The notes under the pieces were generated by a model. The model saw nothing but the letters and a program-made list of their open reading frames with translations. It was not told where the DNA came from and did no database searches. A stretch of 64,000 nucleotides of DNA, taken from assembly GCA_947034885.2 (NCBI GenBank), contig OX344749.2, positions 11,175,501-11,239,500 on the forward strand, read 5' to 3'. The position numbers were made by a program, and so were the translations under genes. Shown piece after piece: positions 1-10,329 of the stretch (positions are counted from its first letter, which is position 1; each line of letters starts with the position of its first letter). The DNA comes from Thuidium tamariscinum (Eukaryota; Streptophyta; Bryopsida; Hypnales; Thuidiaceae).

Positions 1-129
1 TTATCCCCGATAGTCGCAGTTGTACACAGCACCAAAAGCATGGGCACGAAGCGCGGCAAGTGCCGCATATGCAGAGCGCGGACTAATTCAGCTTGTCCGG
101 CATGTGGCTACTATGTCTGTCAAGAATAG
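1..129 (+). pseudogene. C-terminal Cys-rich tail fragment, possibly piggyBac-type transposase
   Basis: The frame is open from the left window edge and ends at a TAG at 127-129, so only the last 42 codons are visible. The peptide contains KRGKCRICRART followed by CPACGYYVC, a CxxC-x7-CxxCx4C arrangement behind a His and basic residues. Such a Cys-rich zinc-binding tail is typical of piggyBac-type (DDE_Tnp_1_7) transposases. The usual following CF and YH residues are missing, so the tail is truncated or the assignment is wrong. No DDE core can be checked because it would lie outside the window. It could instead be the end of an unrelated zinc-ribbon protein. Confidence 0.35.
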
Positions 130-1473
130 TGCTACTGGAAAAGCCACGCTTGACTTGTATAGACTTCGTGGAGATCATAAATACCGCGATACAGACGTAA
201 AGTGTTATACAATACATACAGACTCTTCAACTCCTTTGTGTAGTGCTTGCTTGTCTAGGTTTTTTTGCTGCCGCAATAGCATGTACCTACGCCGCGGGTA
301 GCAAAGGAGGACGTCCCAACCAAGCAGTGTAGTTGCTGGGCAACAGAAAAGGACAACTGTCGTCGTCAGTGCCGGTGGGGTCAGACTCTGACAACACGTG
401 ACGACATCGAAGTCTTCTTCTGCGCCCTGCCCAACGACGTCAACTTGCCTGATAGAGGAGTCCGAGCATTCCATACCTGCATCACACACCCAACCCGTTG
501 TGCTTGTTGGTAGGCGCAAGAATTCTTGAGCACAGTAGCTGTGTTGGATCAAGCAGACTAAAATTAGGATTTTCCCTTCTCCGCATCTGCTTAGCGGACC
601 TCATAGACGCACAACAGTTACATGAGCGCTATCTTTTTTTGGGAGGAGTTTTCGTAGGACTCTCCTGCACTGTTCATCTTTTTGCAAGTTTACTTATAGT
701 CTCCAAGAATTGCAAGCTCATGTTCTCTACACTCCTTGTCAAATTTCAACAAGCGACATGATCTGCTGCCGCACACTATGCCGCTCTAACGAAATCTCAA
801 GTCCTCCATTCCGTTTCCACTTCCTCACCAAAAATTTGGCGCTTTGTCTCCACCTACCCAGGCTAGTCACTGTAGCTACTTCTACTTCTTCTCCTCCACA
901 GATCATACTAGCTATGTCCACAATTTGTCCATCTTCTTTAGCAAGTGCTACGCTGCCCTTATATCCACTCTGCAATCGTTTTTCATGCATCCAATGCACA
1001 GATTGCGGCCCATAGGCTGATTCTTCCCTCTCCCACGGTTACAGACTCTCTCTTTGATTTCACTCCGTGGTTATAGGCCCATCTCTAAAGGATTAAGGGA
1101 AGGTACTCTGAAAGGGACCCGGTTCTACAAAGGACCTTTAACACAGAAGTAGATTTTGCTTTCTTCAATGTACCTGTAGTGTACATCTAGGCAGGGGGTT
1201 GCTTTTATAAACCACTGCATTTCAACTTCAAAAATTTGTAACTAATTTCACTAAAGTCCAAAAAATATGAATGGAACTTTAGTTGGATGCCAATTCCATT
1301 TTTCTTCCTACCAAAATTTATTGAAAATTGTTTCATAGAGTTTAGCTTCCTCCAAAATACAATCAACTCTTGAAAGGTAGCTTTAACCCCAAAGTGACAA
1401 AGAAGACAGAAAGTATCTTCACACAGTTTCAAGTCTAGTTCAAAGTGATGTAACTTTTGCATCTAAGGTGAAA
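130..1473. other. Intergenic, no supported gene
   Basis: Up to about 1,150 the base composition is clearly less AT-rich than what follows. Open frames exist on both strands (for example 739-999 minus, a basic peptide with RWRQSAKFLVRKWKR) but none matches a family I recognise, and they are short and overlap each other. It may be transposon debris linked to the zinc-ribbon fragment at the left edge. From 1,200 the DNA becomes AT-rich and repetitive. Confidence 0.5.
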
Positions 1474-1474
1474 A

Positions 1475-1925
1475 TTCAATAAAACTTATTGGAAAAGTTG
1501 TATTTTTTCCTCTAGTTTGTGTGGTAAAATTTTTAGATCAATCCAAGATGTATTGATTTTTTGGAATCCAATTGAAGTTCACAACTTCAATTTGAATTCA
1601 CTAAATTGCATTTTAGGGTTGCAACTTTGGGGCCTTGTATCTCCTTCATCCATAGATCATTTTCAATAAAATTTGTTGGATTTTGTTTCCCTTGAAGTAT
1701 AGTTATTGTGGAAAAGTTTTCATGTCAATCCAAGTTGTTTTGAATGTTTGGGAGCAATTTGAAGTTCAAAATCCTGCCATTATTGGAGTATAGTGAACTT
1801 TGACGGCTTCTTTCTTCTTCATACAAAGTCCATTTTCAATAATTATTTTTGAAAAAGTTGCGTATACTAATCTAGTTTGTATGGCTAAAATTTCATGTTA
1901 ATCTAAGAATTAATGAGTGACTAAG
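1475..1925. repeat. Three diverged repeat units of about 175-190 bp
   Basis: Units begin with TTCAATAA near 1475, 1662 and 1835 (spacings 187 and 173). Each continues with a block resembling TCTAGTTTGTGTGG, then AAAATTTTCATGTCAATC and CAAGATGTATTGA. The copies are heavily diverged. A fourth partial relative may start near 2166 (CCATTTTCAATACTAAAAC). No reading frame is conserved across units. It may be an old satellite or a repetitive part of a decayed element. Confidence 0.5.
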
Positions 1926-2647
1926 AAGCTTTAAAGTAGAAAGAGGTTCAGTTTTAGATGTGTTTTTAGCAACTTTTCTTGCTATTTTTTTACTTTTCAA
2001 AGTCATTTTGTAGACACAATGAATCAATTGAATGAAATTTTTTTTATCACCAATGTGTTTGTATATTAGTTTTGAATCATTTTGTAGTGTAAATTTTTTT
2101 CATTTGAGTAGGTTTAGAAATCCAATTTCACCTTCAAATGTGTTTTTGGAAAAATTTCAGCATCCATTTTCAATACTAAAACATTATGATCTTGCAATCT
2201 ATGTGGCCAAATGACTTCAAATTTTGTACATGTCATCTACAATATGTACACTACAAGATTGTACGATTGAAATTTGTATAACTTGAAGATATTTAAATCC
2301 ATAAAGTTTCAAAAGCAATGATGTTTTTGAATCCCAAAAATTGAATGTCACTTTGGGATTAAGATCACACTAGTACCTTACATGCCTTGAGACTGTAATC
2401 CCTCTCTTCCTAGTGTTGTAGCTATAAATAGTAAAAGTAGGAGATGGATCATTTAACCCTTAAGAATTTCCATCAACCATAATGTGGTGGATTCTTTTTT
2501 AGAATGGCCAATCCTAGATTTAGGAATGAAAAAAGTCACTTATTTTTTAACTCATTCCCAAGAGAATAAAGTTAACTATGAAGTGGTGCATCAAAATAAA
2601 GAAAAAGATAATTTACTAATGAATTTATAAAAATTTCAAAGCAAGAT
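1926..2647. other. AT-rich spacer, nothing recognised
   Basis: Low-complexity AT-rich DNA with no frame longer than about 60 codons and no family signature. It resembles the diverged repeat units to its left. Confidence 0.5.
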
Positions 2648-2780
2648 GATTGCAAGAAACACTTGTACTATTTGTTGCGGTTTGTCACACCTTAGTTTTT
2701 GATTTGTTTTTTGGCCATAACTTTTGTGTTTTAACTCCATTTGACTCAAAATTTATATGAAAGATACTTATAACCATTAT

Positions 2781-3330
2781 CCCTTTAGGGCCTAAGGAGC
2801 CCCAAGCAACCTCTTGAATTCTTCTAGAATCAAATTTTCATATTAAAATTTTATAATTTAATTTAAATTATTACTTTTCTACAAATAAGCATTCATATCT
2901 TCTATCTAATGTGATTTTTTTAATTATTTTTGGAAAAAAATGAAATTTATATGATTTTTTAAAGTTAATGTCTTTGAAAAATCATAGTAATTACAAAAAA
3001 GCTCACTTTACCATGAAGTTTTTATTGAAAATAGAGTTCATTATATTGAACATTAGAGTGAAGTTGGCATGCTCTCTTTAATTATACACAAATAAATTCA
3101 ATAGAGAAACATATTCCACAGTGTATTTTTGAACTCTAAAATTCTCAACTTCAAATTGCCATAGATAAATCATCATTGCTCCAAATTTGATGGCCAATGG
3201 CTCATTGGAAGCGGAATACCTGTGCCCTCGCATCTTGTTCATACCTGAAAAGCAACTAAGGCCAAGAGAGTGTTCCAATTCCCAAAATTCATTTTAAAAG
3301 AACCAAAATTGGCATGCTAGGCCCTAAAGG
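2781..3330. mobile_element. Non-autonomous element with 14-bp TIRs inserted in foldback arm
   Basis: The ends CCCTTTAGGGCCTA (2781-2794) and TAGGCCCTAAAGGG (3317-3330) are perfect reverse complements. TTAT stands directly on both sides (2777-2780 and 3331-3334). The opposite foldback arm, read in complement, has the uninterrupted site CCATTATATACC, which matches this location with one TTAT removed. That supports a genuine insertion with a 4-bp duplication (3 bp, TTA, is possible if the end is one base further out). The interior is AT-rich and has no transposase. Its TIR resembles that of the element at 9364-10316, but the family is not identified. Confidence 0.8.
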
Positions 3331-3422
3331 GTTATATACCTCATCTAATTTTTGATGATTTTTCAAAAATAATTTACTATTTTTAAACAACCTCAATAAT
3401 TTCTCACAATGGATGATTTAGG

Positions 3423-3707
3423 CATTAGAGGAGATTCGAGGGCAACGGAAGACTGTGAGTTTCCGAAGTTGTGAACGCAGGAATCTACCGTAGGAATGCG
3501 GAACTATCCTTTGCTGACGTGGTCGAGAGTGTGCCACGTCACTGACTTTTTTTTGAAAAAAAATAAATAAATTTTGGAATTCTTTTTGCATTTCAGGACG
3601 AACTTTTTTTTTTTTTGAAAAAAAATTAATTAATTAATTACTGATCGGGAACAATTCGGGGAACAAGGCTTTCGCAGTCTCCTGTTGCCCTCGAATCTCC
3701 TCTAATG
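3423..3707. mobile_element. MITE-like CATTAG...CTAATG element, copy 1
   Basis: A 285-bp element with terminal inverted repeats whose first 24 bp match perfectly: CATTAGAGGAGATTCGAG then GGCAAC at the left, and the complement ending in CTCCTCTAATG at the right. Inside is an 8-bp inverted repeat, TGACGTGG (3515-3522) and CCACGTCA (3534-3541). It is followed by oligo-T/oligo-A tracts and TTAATTAATTAATTA. It lies in the left arm of the foldback and is absent from the right arm, so it is a later insertion. No target-site duplication is visible. It is non-coding and roughly 85-90 percent identical to the copy at 8740-9031. Confidence 0.85.
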
Positions 3708-3738
3708 GATTCTTAGCACTATTTGCAACCCCAAAAAA

Positions 3739-3862
3739 TGAATTTTGAGCTAAAATTTGGAAAGAATGGTTTTTTATTAGACTTATAGCTTCTATCCAAA
3801 TGAATTTTGAGCTAAAATTTGGAAAGAATGGTTTTTTATTAGACTTATAGCTTCTATCCAAA
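3739..3862. repeat. Perfect 62-bp tandem duplication
   Basis: Two identical adjacent 62-bp units begin TGAATTTTGAGC at 3739 and 3801. A third copy breaks off after TGAATTTT at 3863. It is present only in the left arm of the foldback; the right arm has one unit. Identity of the copies means the duplication is recent relative to the arm divergence. Confidence 0.92.
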
Positions 3863-4631
3863 TGAATTTTAAAAGTATTTATTTTTGTGTGGTATAGAAG
3901 TCCACAAAGAAAGCTTCTTTTTGCATTTTTTTCAAAGGCATGAAACTTTATTTTGGTGAGTGTTTTGGCCAAATCTCATCACTCAAAACTCTTCTCAAAT
4001 GAACAATTTTAGAATATTTTTTTAAGAAAATCCTATTTTTTACAAATTAAAATGTCAAAAGTTGTATTTTCTTCACTAGAATTTTGGACATAGAATTCAC
4101 ATAGAATTCCGGTGAAGAAAATACAACTTTTGACATTTTAATTTGTAAAAAATAGAATTTTTTTTTAAATTCTAAAATTTTTTCATTTGAGAAGACTTTT
4201 TGGTGATGAGATTTGGCCAAAACACTCACCAAAATAATGTTTTGTACCTTTGAAAAAAAATGCAAAAAGAAGCCTTCTTTGTGGACTTCTATACGACATA
4301 AAAATAAGTATTTTTAAATTTCATTTGGATAGTAGCTACAAGTCTACTAAGAGACCATGCTCTCAAAATTTCAGGTCAAAATTCGTTTTTTGGGGTTCCA
4401 AATATTTAGTGCTAAAAACCCCTAAATCACCCATTGTGAGAAATTATTGGGGCTGTTTTAAAATAGTAAATTATTTTTGAAAAGTCCTAAAAAATTAGGA
4501 AAGGTATATAATGGTTATGAATAGCTTTCATGTAAATTTTGAGTCATTTGGAGCTAGAACACAAAAGTTATGGCTAAAAAACAAATCAAAAACTAAAGTG
4601 TGACAAAACACATTAAGTGTTTCTTGCAATC

Positions 4632-5012
4632 ACCTAGCACGGATGGTCTTCAAGTAAAGAATCAAAAAGTCATTGAACAAGGAACTCTAGCCAATGAGGT
4701 GGAGGCATGTGTTTTTTAGCCCTTCATGGTCTATATCTAGCGACAACTACTAGAATACACATCTTGCACTTAGATTTGATCCATTTTTCAAATTTCTTTT
4801 TCTTCTTATTGTGCATCTTTTCTTGTTTACTTTTACTCTAGCATATTCAATCTTGGAATTTGGCTCCAAATTTGTATCAAATTAATCTTCTCATTTTTCT
4901 CATATTTTTTTTAATTTAACAATGAAATGGTCACTATTGCAAGATTATTTTCTCACTCATTCTTGGTCCTGAAAATACAAAAAAAATTTTTATACATATA
5001 GAACTTAGGGGG
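4632..5012. other. AT-rich spacer between two related repeats
   Basis: No coding frame or repeat structure is recognised. The last bases before 5013 (CTTAGGGGG) resemble the sequence outside other members of the GATTGCAAGAAAC family, so the true outer boundary of that family may lie a few bases further out. Confidence 0.4.
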
Positions 5013-5739
5013 GATTGCAAGAAACACCACTCCTATTCTCATTCACAATTGGAGTGACCTTGTTCTTTTTTTCTATAACTTTTGAATTCAAAGATATAAG
5101 AATATAAAATAATTAATTGACTTTTCTAACTTGATGTTTTTTACATTCCTTATTTTTTTACATGATGAAAAATAATTTTACATTTAAAATTCATTTTTTT
5201 TTCAATTTGTCACAAATTGAAGTTTAGGGTTTGTTACTACATTCTAGAAGTCTCCAAATTCAATGACCTATATAAGCTCAAATTTTTAAACTACATTTGC
5301 ATAGTAGGAATGCATATTCCTACCAAAAATGAATCTGAAAATACATTACTTTATATCCTCCACATGTGTGCAATCAACATTCCTATTCTATACAATTTCT
5401 GGACATTCGGATGATGGTACTAAGATTTTTTTTGGATAAACCTCATTACCATCAACTCTTCCCAAGTGGCCAATTTTTAGATTTAAAAAAAATGTTTTTT
5501 CTACTTTTTACAAATTAAAATGTAAATACACCCATTTTCATGAGATTTTGCACTTTTCTAATTCTCCTACTTAGAGAATTTTCCTAAGCTTTTCTTTACT
5601 ATAGTATCTTCTTTAAGGTGTATGCATTAGACATAATTTTCATGTTTTTAAAAAAAAAAATTCTAATTAAGTAGTATCGTTAAAAAAAAATTTCGAATTC
5701 CAAAACACCACAGAAAATGAACAGTGAGTTTCTTGCAAT
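5013..5739. repeat. GATTGCAAGAAAC-end repeat, second family member
   Basis: The left end GATTGCAAGAAACACC (5013-5028) and right end GTTTCTTGCAAT (5728-5739) are inverted copies and match the foldback ends. Inside, 5440-5530 (CTCATTACCATCAACTCTTC onward, then TACAAATTAAAATGT) aligns with the inner left arm of the foldback near 3970-4055. It is therefore the same family, here with only short terminal inverted repeats and not a full foldback. No protein is encoded. Confidence 0.7.
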
Positions 5740-5839
5740 GACCCTTAGTACCCTTAAGCCAATGACTTTAGGAAGTCTTGTTTGTGAAATCCAGACAAAA
5801 TCGTCATTTTGAGACTTTGAGAATTGAGTATTGTGAACT

Positions 5840-7790
5840 CAATTTTTTCAATTTTTATGTCAATTTGACTTTCAAAAGTGTAAATAGAGCTTAGAGTTAG
5901 GTCCATTTCCATTTCCTTGTCAAATAGACTTGTAAATATTAAATGAGACCTAAAAGGGTGCAAATGGACGGATTTAGAAGGAACTAAGCAAGAACTAGAA
6001 AGTCAAGTTGTCAAGGCACCTCATGGTGAAGAATTGTCTTCCCATTTTTGGGACTATATATCCAAATGTCTAACTATTTTGACTTCAGTGCATACATGTA
6101 ATATGACTCATAGTGTATTCACTTTGAAATTGTCAATGTATTCTAAGCTTTCTTTTGTGCAAATTGTGTATGTCTAATTGTTTGGAATTGAGACAACACG
6201 TGGCTGTGAGCTCTTTGCCTTCTTGTCAAGTTGTCAATTTGTTGTGTGTATTTATATCTCAGTTGGAGTTAAAAGCTTTGCCTAATTGTTTTTTATAAAA
6301 TTGTAGCCTTAATTGTATCCATAGTTCTTCCCAGCATCGAGTGATTAGGGTGATGGAGGAAAAGTTGTGGTCTATAAATGTTAAATTATTGTCAAATAGA
6401 CTAAGGACAGTAGGTGGGTGTCCAATTGTCATCGACTCAATTGTCGAGAGAGCCTGGAGTGTGTAATGGGAATTTTTGCCAATTTAACAAAGCTGGTTCT
6501 CAGATGTTTTTGGAGTTCCTTGTAGTAAAGTCCAATCAACTATGTATGGTAATTAGGATACTTTTGTGAAAATTTGCAAGTGCAATCTAATTGACTGAGT
6601 GTTGTATTGTCCCTCATTGTGCTAATTGTAAAATTGAGAAATGAATTTAATTAATTTACATCGATGGAATAAGTTAATCAACTAGTCTTATTTGTAAGTT
6701 CAAGTGAATCTAGTTGACTATGTGTTGATGTTAAGTCCGTGTCAAATTGATGGAAATTTTTGTTGCAAAGCCATTCTTTGATTTCCAAATAATGGCTTGT
6801 ACTGTAATTGAATGTTGTCGAGTAGACTAATTGTTTGAGAACATCGTGTGGAAATAGAGAAATATGTGTGTCTATATGTGATAATACTTAAGTCCAATTG
6901 CTAACAACATTGAAACTATGTCAAATGGACTAAATCATGTTGTATACAACTGCTGATGTGTTTGGAAAATTATATAGGTCTAACAGTCTGGGAGCTTGCA
7001 GATTAGATGAAGTATCATATTGTGTGCATGTGGTGTAACCATGTTTAATTGTCAACCTGTATAATGTTGTAGTTTAATTGACTAATTAATTTGGTACATC
7101 CTTGTTGTAATTAGAAACACTGTATACAGTCTAATTTATCAATGGATGTCAATTTGATTGAAACCATGCTGGTGTTGTGAAAGATTATGAATTGTTTTAT
7201 GAAGAATTAAAATGCAAAAATTGTTAAATGAAAAGTATGTCAAATTGTCTGAAAAGAATTCCAATTTTATATTCTTAAGTCTAATTGATTAAATGCAGTA
7301 GGGAATTCAATTTGAATTATCACATGCTAGATTAACAAATTATATCTTGAATATTAAGTATACAATTAAATTGTTTGTGATTGTGTTTATGTCAAATTGA
7401 CCATGTAATAATGCGGAGATGAGATAATTTATGGAAGTTGTTTAATAAATTTTGTTTGACAACAGGATGCCACGTTTTGAATAATTTCATAAATAAAAAT
7501 TGCCAAAGTCTAGTAGACAGAATCATGTGTGTAGAAATTGATTTGAGTCTAATGGATTGTGAATATTTTGATTGTGTTTGAATTACAAATATAGAAAATT
7601 TGATCAAATTGACTATTACATAGAGTTTAATTGTAGTTAGAATTGTAAATTGCTATTGTACCCAAACTACCAACATATCTGGTAGGTGGAATTTGCTTTG
7701 GTTGTGAAATTAGATCAATTGGTCTAAGAAGATAGCATAGTTCTATTAGATTTAGTAATTAGCATAGATGGCTATTTGACATGATCCAAT
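5840..7790. repeat. Zone of recurring AGTCAATTGACT-like quasi-palindromic words
   Basis: Variants of GTCAAATTGACTA / AGTCTAATTGACTAA recur every 30-120 bp, for instance near 6573, 6708, 6918, 7071, 7279, 7390, 7546 and 7600, and partly in complementary orientation. The underlying word is close to the palindrome AGTCAATTGACT. The sequence between the words is not obviously repeated. There is no reading frame of note. It may be a strongly decayed satellite or a compositional oddity. Confidence 0.45.
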
Positions 7791-7965
7791 CAAATGGAAC
7801 GGCTGAGACTATTTGACATGCTAAAGAGGATCAACTTGGCAATTTAAAGAAATAAAACATAAGGAAAGAATTTGAATTTCTTATATTTGAAATTAAACTA
7901 CAAAATTGCAATTAAATTAAGAGTGATAAAATTGCCATGTAAGAAAGCAAAAAGAGGAATTAAAT

Positions 7966-7970
<5 letters not shown>

Positions 7971-8000
<30 letters not shown>
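7971..8000. repeat. (AT)15 microsatellite
   Basis: Thirty bases of uninterrupted alternating AT, preceded by ATTATAAAT. Confidence 0.97.
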
Positions 8001-8002
<2 letters not shown>

Positions 8003-8739
8003 CATTAAGTGGCTAGAGCATGCATAAGACAAATTAACATTCCCTAGACGAATTGACAAAGAATATTTGATATGAACCACACACTAGGCACGACTGTGAC
8101 ACCATACGTATGGTCTATATTATAGCATTGGGTTTGTGGACTGTGACAATTCGACATTAGAGATTTTTCTTGGGTTTATTTTATTTAAAAATAAAACCTA
8201 AAACGACATAAATAAGTATCCAACATACGATTATCATGACCTTAGTCATACAAACAATAGACTTATTGACCTTTCCATGGAAATACCCCCCTAGTTAGTT
8301 GTCTTGGGATTTTTGTCAAGTAGGCAAATCTACATCACAAGTATGAAGCTCCATCAAATGAACAGTTGTTAAACTCAAGGATAAATTGAGTCCAATAAGA
8401 AATTAACTTAAAGAGTTTTGCCATACATCTTAAACAAGCAAGGAAATTGCATCAATAGATGATAAGAGTACAAACAAATATTCTCACAATTTTCCACAAA
8501 ATAGTTGAAAAAATGAACAACATTTAATTTGAATAAGGTCAATGTACAAAGAGGTTGTAACATTGCTTGAATATGCAAAGAGTATATAATGTTGCTTGCA
8601 ATGTCATTTGAAGTGAATGAATTACAAACCATTGATGTCTTAGAATACATGAAGAAACAAAGAGGCTCAGTAACAAAGATGTAGCACTCTACTTCTTCAG
8701 ATGTTTTAGGATTTTCATTTATTATGCTATTTTTAGGAC
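8001..8739. other. AT-rich spacer, nothing recognised
   Basis: Frames up to 80 codons occur but are AT-composition artefacts without family signatures. Confidence 0.5.
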
Positions 8740-9031
8740 CATTAGAGGAGATTTGAGGGCAACGGGAGACTATGAGTTCCCGAAGCAGTGAACGCAGGAA
8801 TCTGCTGTAGGAATGCAGAACTGTCCTCTACTGACGTGGTCGAGAGTGTGCCACGTCACTGATTTTTTTTTGAAAAAAATAAAATAAATTTGGACTTCTT
8901 TTTGCCATTTTAGGACGAACTTTTTTTTTTTGAAAAAAATTAATTAATTAATTACTGACCCGATAGTATCGGGAATAATTCTGGGAACAGGGCTTTCGTA
9001 GTTTCCTGTTGCCCTCGAATCTCCTCTAATG
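8740..9031. mobile_element. MITE-like CATTAG...CTAATG element, copy 2
   Basis: A 292-bp element in the same orientation as copy 1. The ends are CATTAGAGGAGATTTGAG and the complement of CATTAGAGGAGATTCGAG. The inner pair TGACGTGG (8832-8839) and CCACGTCA (8851-8858) is identical to copy 1, including the 11-nt spacer TCGAGAGTGTG. Flanks are GGAC on the left and CTTAC on the right, with no evident target duplication. It is non-coding. Confidence 0.85.
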
Positions 9032-9363
9032 CTTACATTATTAAATCTCCTTAGGATTCTATAGTTGAAAAATCTAAATCTAGGCACATAATGCCAAAAA
9101 AATGTGTTTTAAAATTTTCACATTTGAATTTTCTATTAAAATATTATAATATCTTTTCAAATTTAAGAGTTGAAAATATAATTTTATCTTCCTTTAATAC
9201 TGATGAATAATTTATAGGTACTAAATTATAAAAGAAGATATGATTTCTTCTTACATTTATATATTTTTATAAGTGTTACAAAATGCTAAAGGACTTTATT
9301 TGGTACATGATTTCCTTAATTCCAAAAATTACCCAATTTAAGGAACATGTAGAAACCAGCATC
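9032..9363. other. AT-rich spacer, nothing recognised
   Basis: No gene or repeat structure seen. Confidence 0.5.
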
Positions 9364-10316
9364 TTAACCCCTAAAGGACCAAATTGCGTTTTTTGGCAAC
9401 ATAGCGATTTTGGGCAGCTCACTACGAATGGAATTTTTATTCTTTTTCTTTGAAATTTTCACACAACATGCAAACAAGGAGTAGCTTTAAGGTCCAACAA
9501 GTTTTATAACATTTGACTACATAGTCAAAAAGTTATTGCATGATATGTGATTTCCTTTGATCTCTGGGCAGCCTGGGCAGATATAAAAACTTATTTAAAA
9601 ATAATTTTTTGAAAAAATGAAAAATGAAAAAAATTTATTTAGAATTTTGTGTATGCAAGAATCTTTGAATCATTCCATTTGGATTAGTGAGTCAAAAGTT
9701 ATGAGGAGGTTTAGTTTGAGGTAGTTTGTGGCTAGTTACAAAATTCCTACACTACAAAAAAAGTTTGAAATTCTTTATTTAATTCAATTTTTAATATTTT
9801 TGGATAAAAATAATTGAAATAGGTAAAGATTGTTTATTACAACATTTTAACCATTGGGATCAGAATTTTTCAATTCCATAAATAAATTGTTTACAATTTA
9901 GTGTTTGGACTCATTTTCTACTTCTTTGTACTTGTTATTTTTTTCCTCTATGTTTCACAACTCCAAATGATTTGAAATTTTTTTTGCATATAGCCAACTT
10001 GCCTTTAAGAATGAATCCAGAGAGTAACCACCAATTTGAACTTTTTTTCATATAAATGTAACCTTGTGAAGTGCAGCTGCCCGGATTTCCACAGTGGTAA
10101 AAGAAGGATTTTTGTCACTTCAAACACTAATATCTTGCAATCTACAGGGCAGAAATTGCTGAAATTTTTTCCACATCTTTTTAAACTTGTGCTCTAAAGG
10201 ATCCTACGGTTAATTTTGTCCAAAAATGTTTTTTTCTTAAATTTGGTAGTTGTCTAAAAAATGACAGTTTTGAAGCAATTTTGGTGAAAACATAGTCAAA
10301 AACCTTTAGGGGTTAA
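9364..10316. mobile_element. Element bounded by TTAACCCCTAAAGG inverted repeats
   Basis: TTAACCCCTAAAGG at 9364-9377 and its exact complement CCTTTAGGGGTTAA at 10303-10316 bound 953 bp. If the outer TTA or TTAA is the target duplication, the TIR is about 10-11 bp; TTA would fit PIF/Harbinger-like targeting. The inside is AT-rich with no open frame of use and no transposase. The TIR core CCTTTAGGGG resembles CCCTTTAGGG of the 2781-3330 insertion, suggesting related non-autonomous elements. Confidence 0.6.
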
Positions 10317-10329
10317 TATAGAGTAGGGT

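Larger units (their letters stand above)
2648..4631. repeat. Large foldback (inverted-repeat) element with nested insertions
   Basis: The left end reads GATTGCAAGAAACACTT and the right end is its reverse complement at 4615-4631. The two halves are reverse complements over about 520 bp each. For example the left arm has TCACACCTTAGTTTTTGATT near 2685, and the complement of the right arm near 4590 has TCACACTTTAGTTTTTGATT. The innermost 44 bp pair perfectly (4033-4076 with 4112-4155) around a 35-nt loop. The left arm is longer only because it contains a 550-bp insertion (2781-3330), a 285-bp element (3423-3707) and a 62-bp tandem duplication. Without these the arms are about 528 and 520 bp, an ancestral element of about 1.08 kb. 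No coding frame is present. If transcribed, it would make a long double-stranded RNA. Confidence 0.88.

Noticed and set aside
739-999. Basic 86-codon minus-strand frame near the left edge
   Set aside because: It looks protein-like in composition, but no motif could be assigned and it overlaps a frame on the other strand. Not enough to call a gene.
3423-3707. TA (Tc1/mariner-type) or TWA (PIF-type) target duplication inside CATTAG/CTAATG
   Set aside because: The outer CAT/ATG is conserved in all three copies, and the empty site in the opposite foldback arm lacks CATTA. These bases therefore belong to the element.
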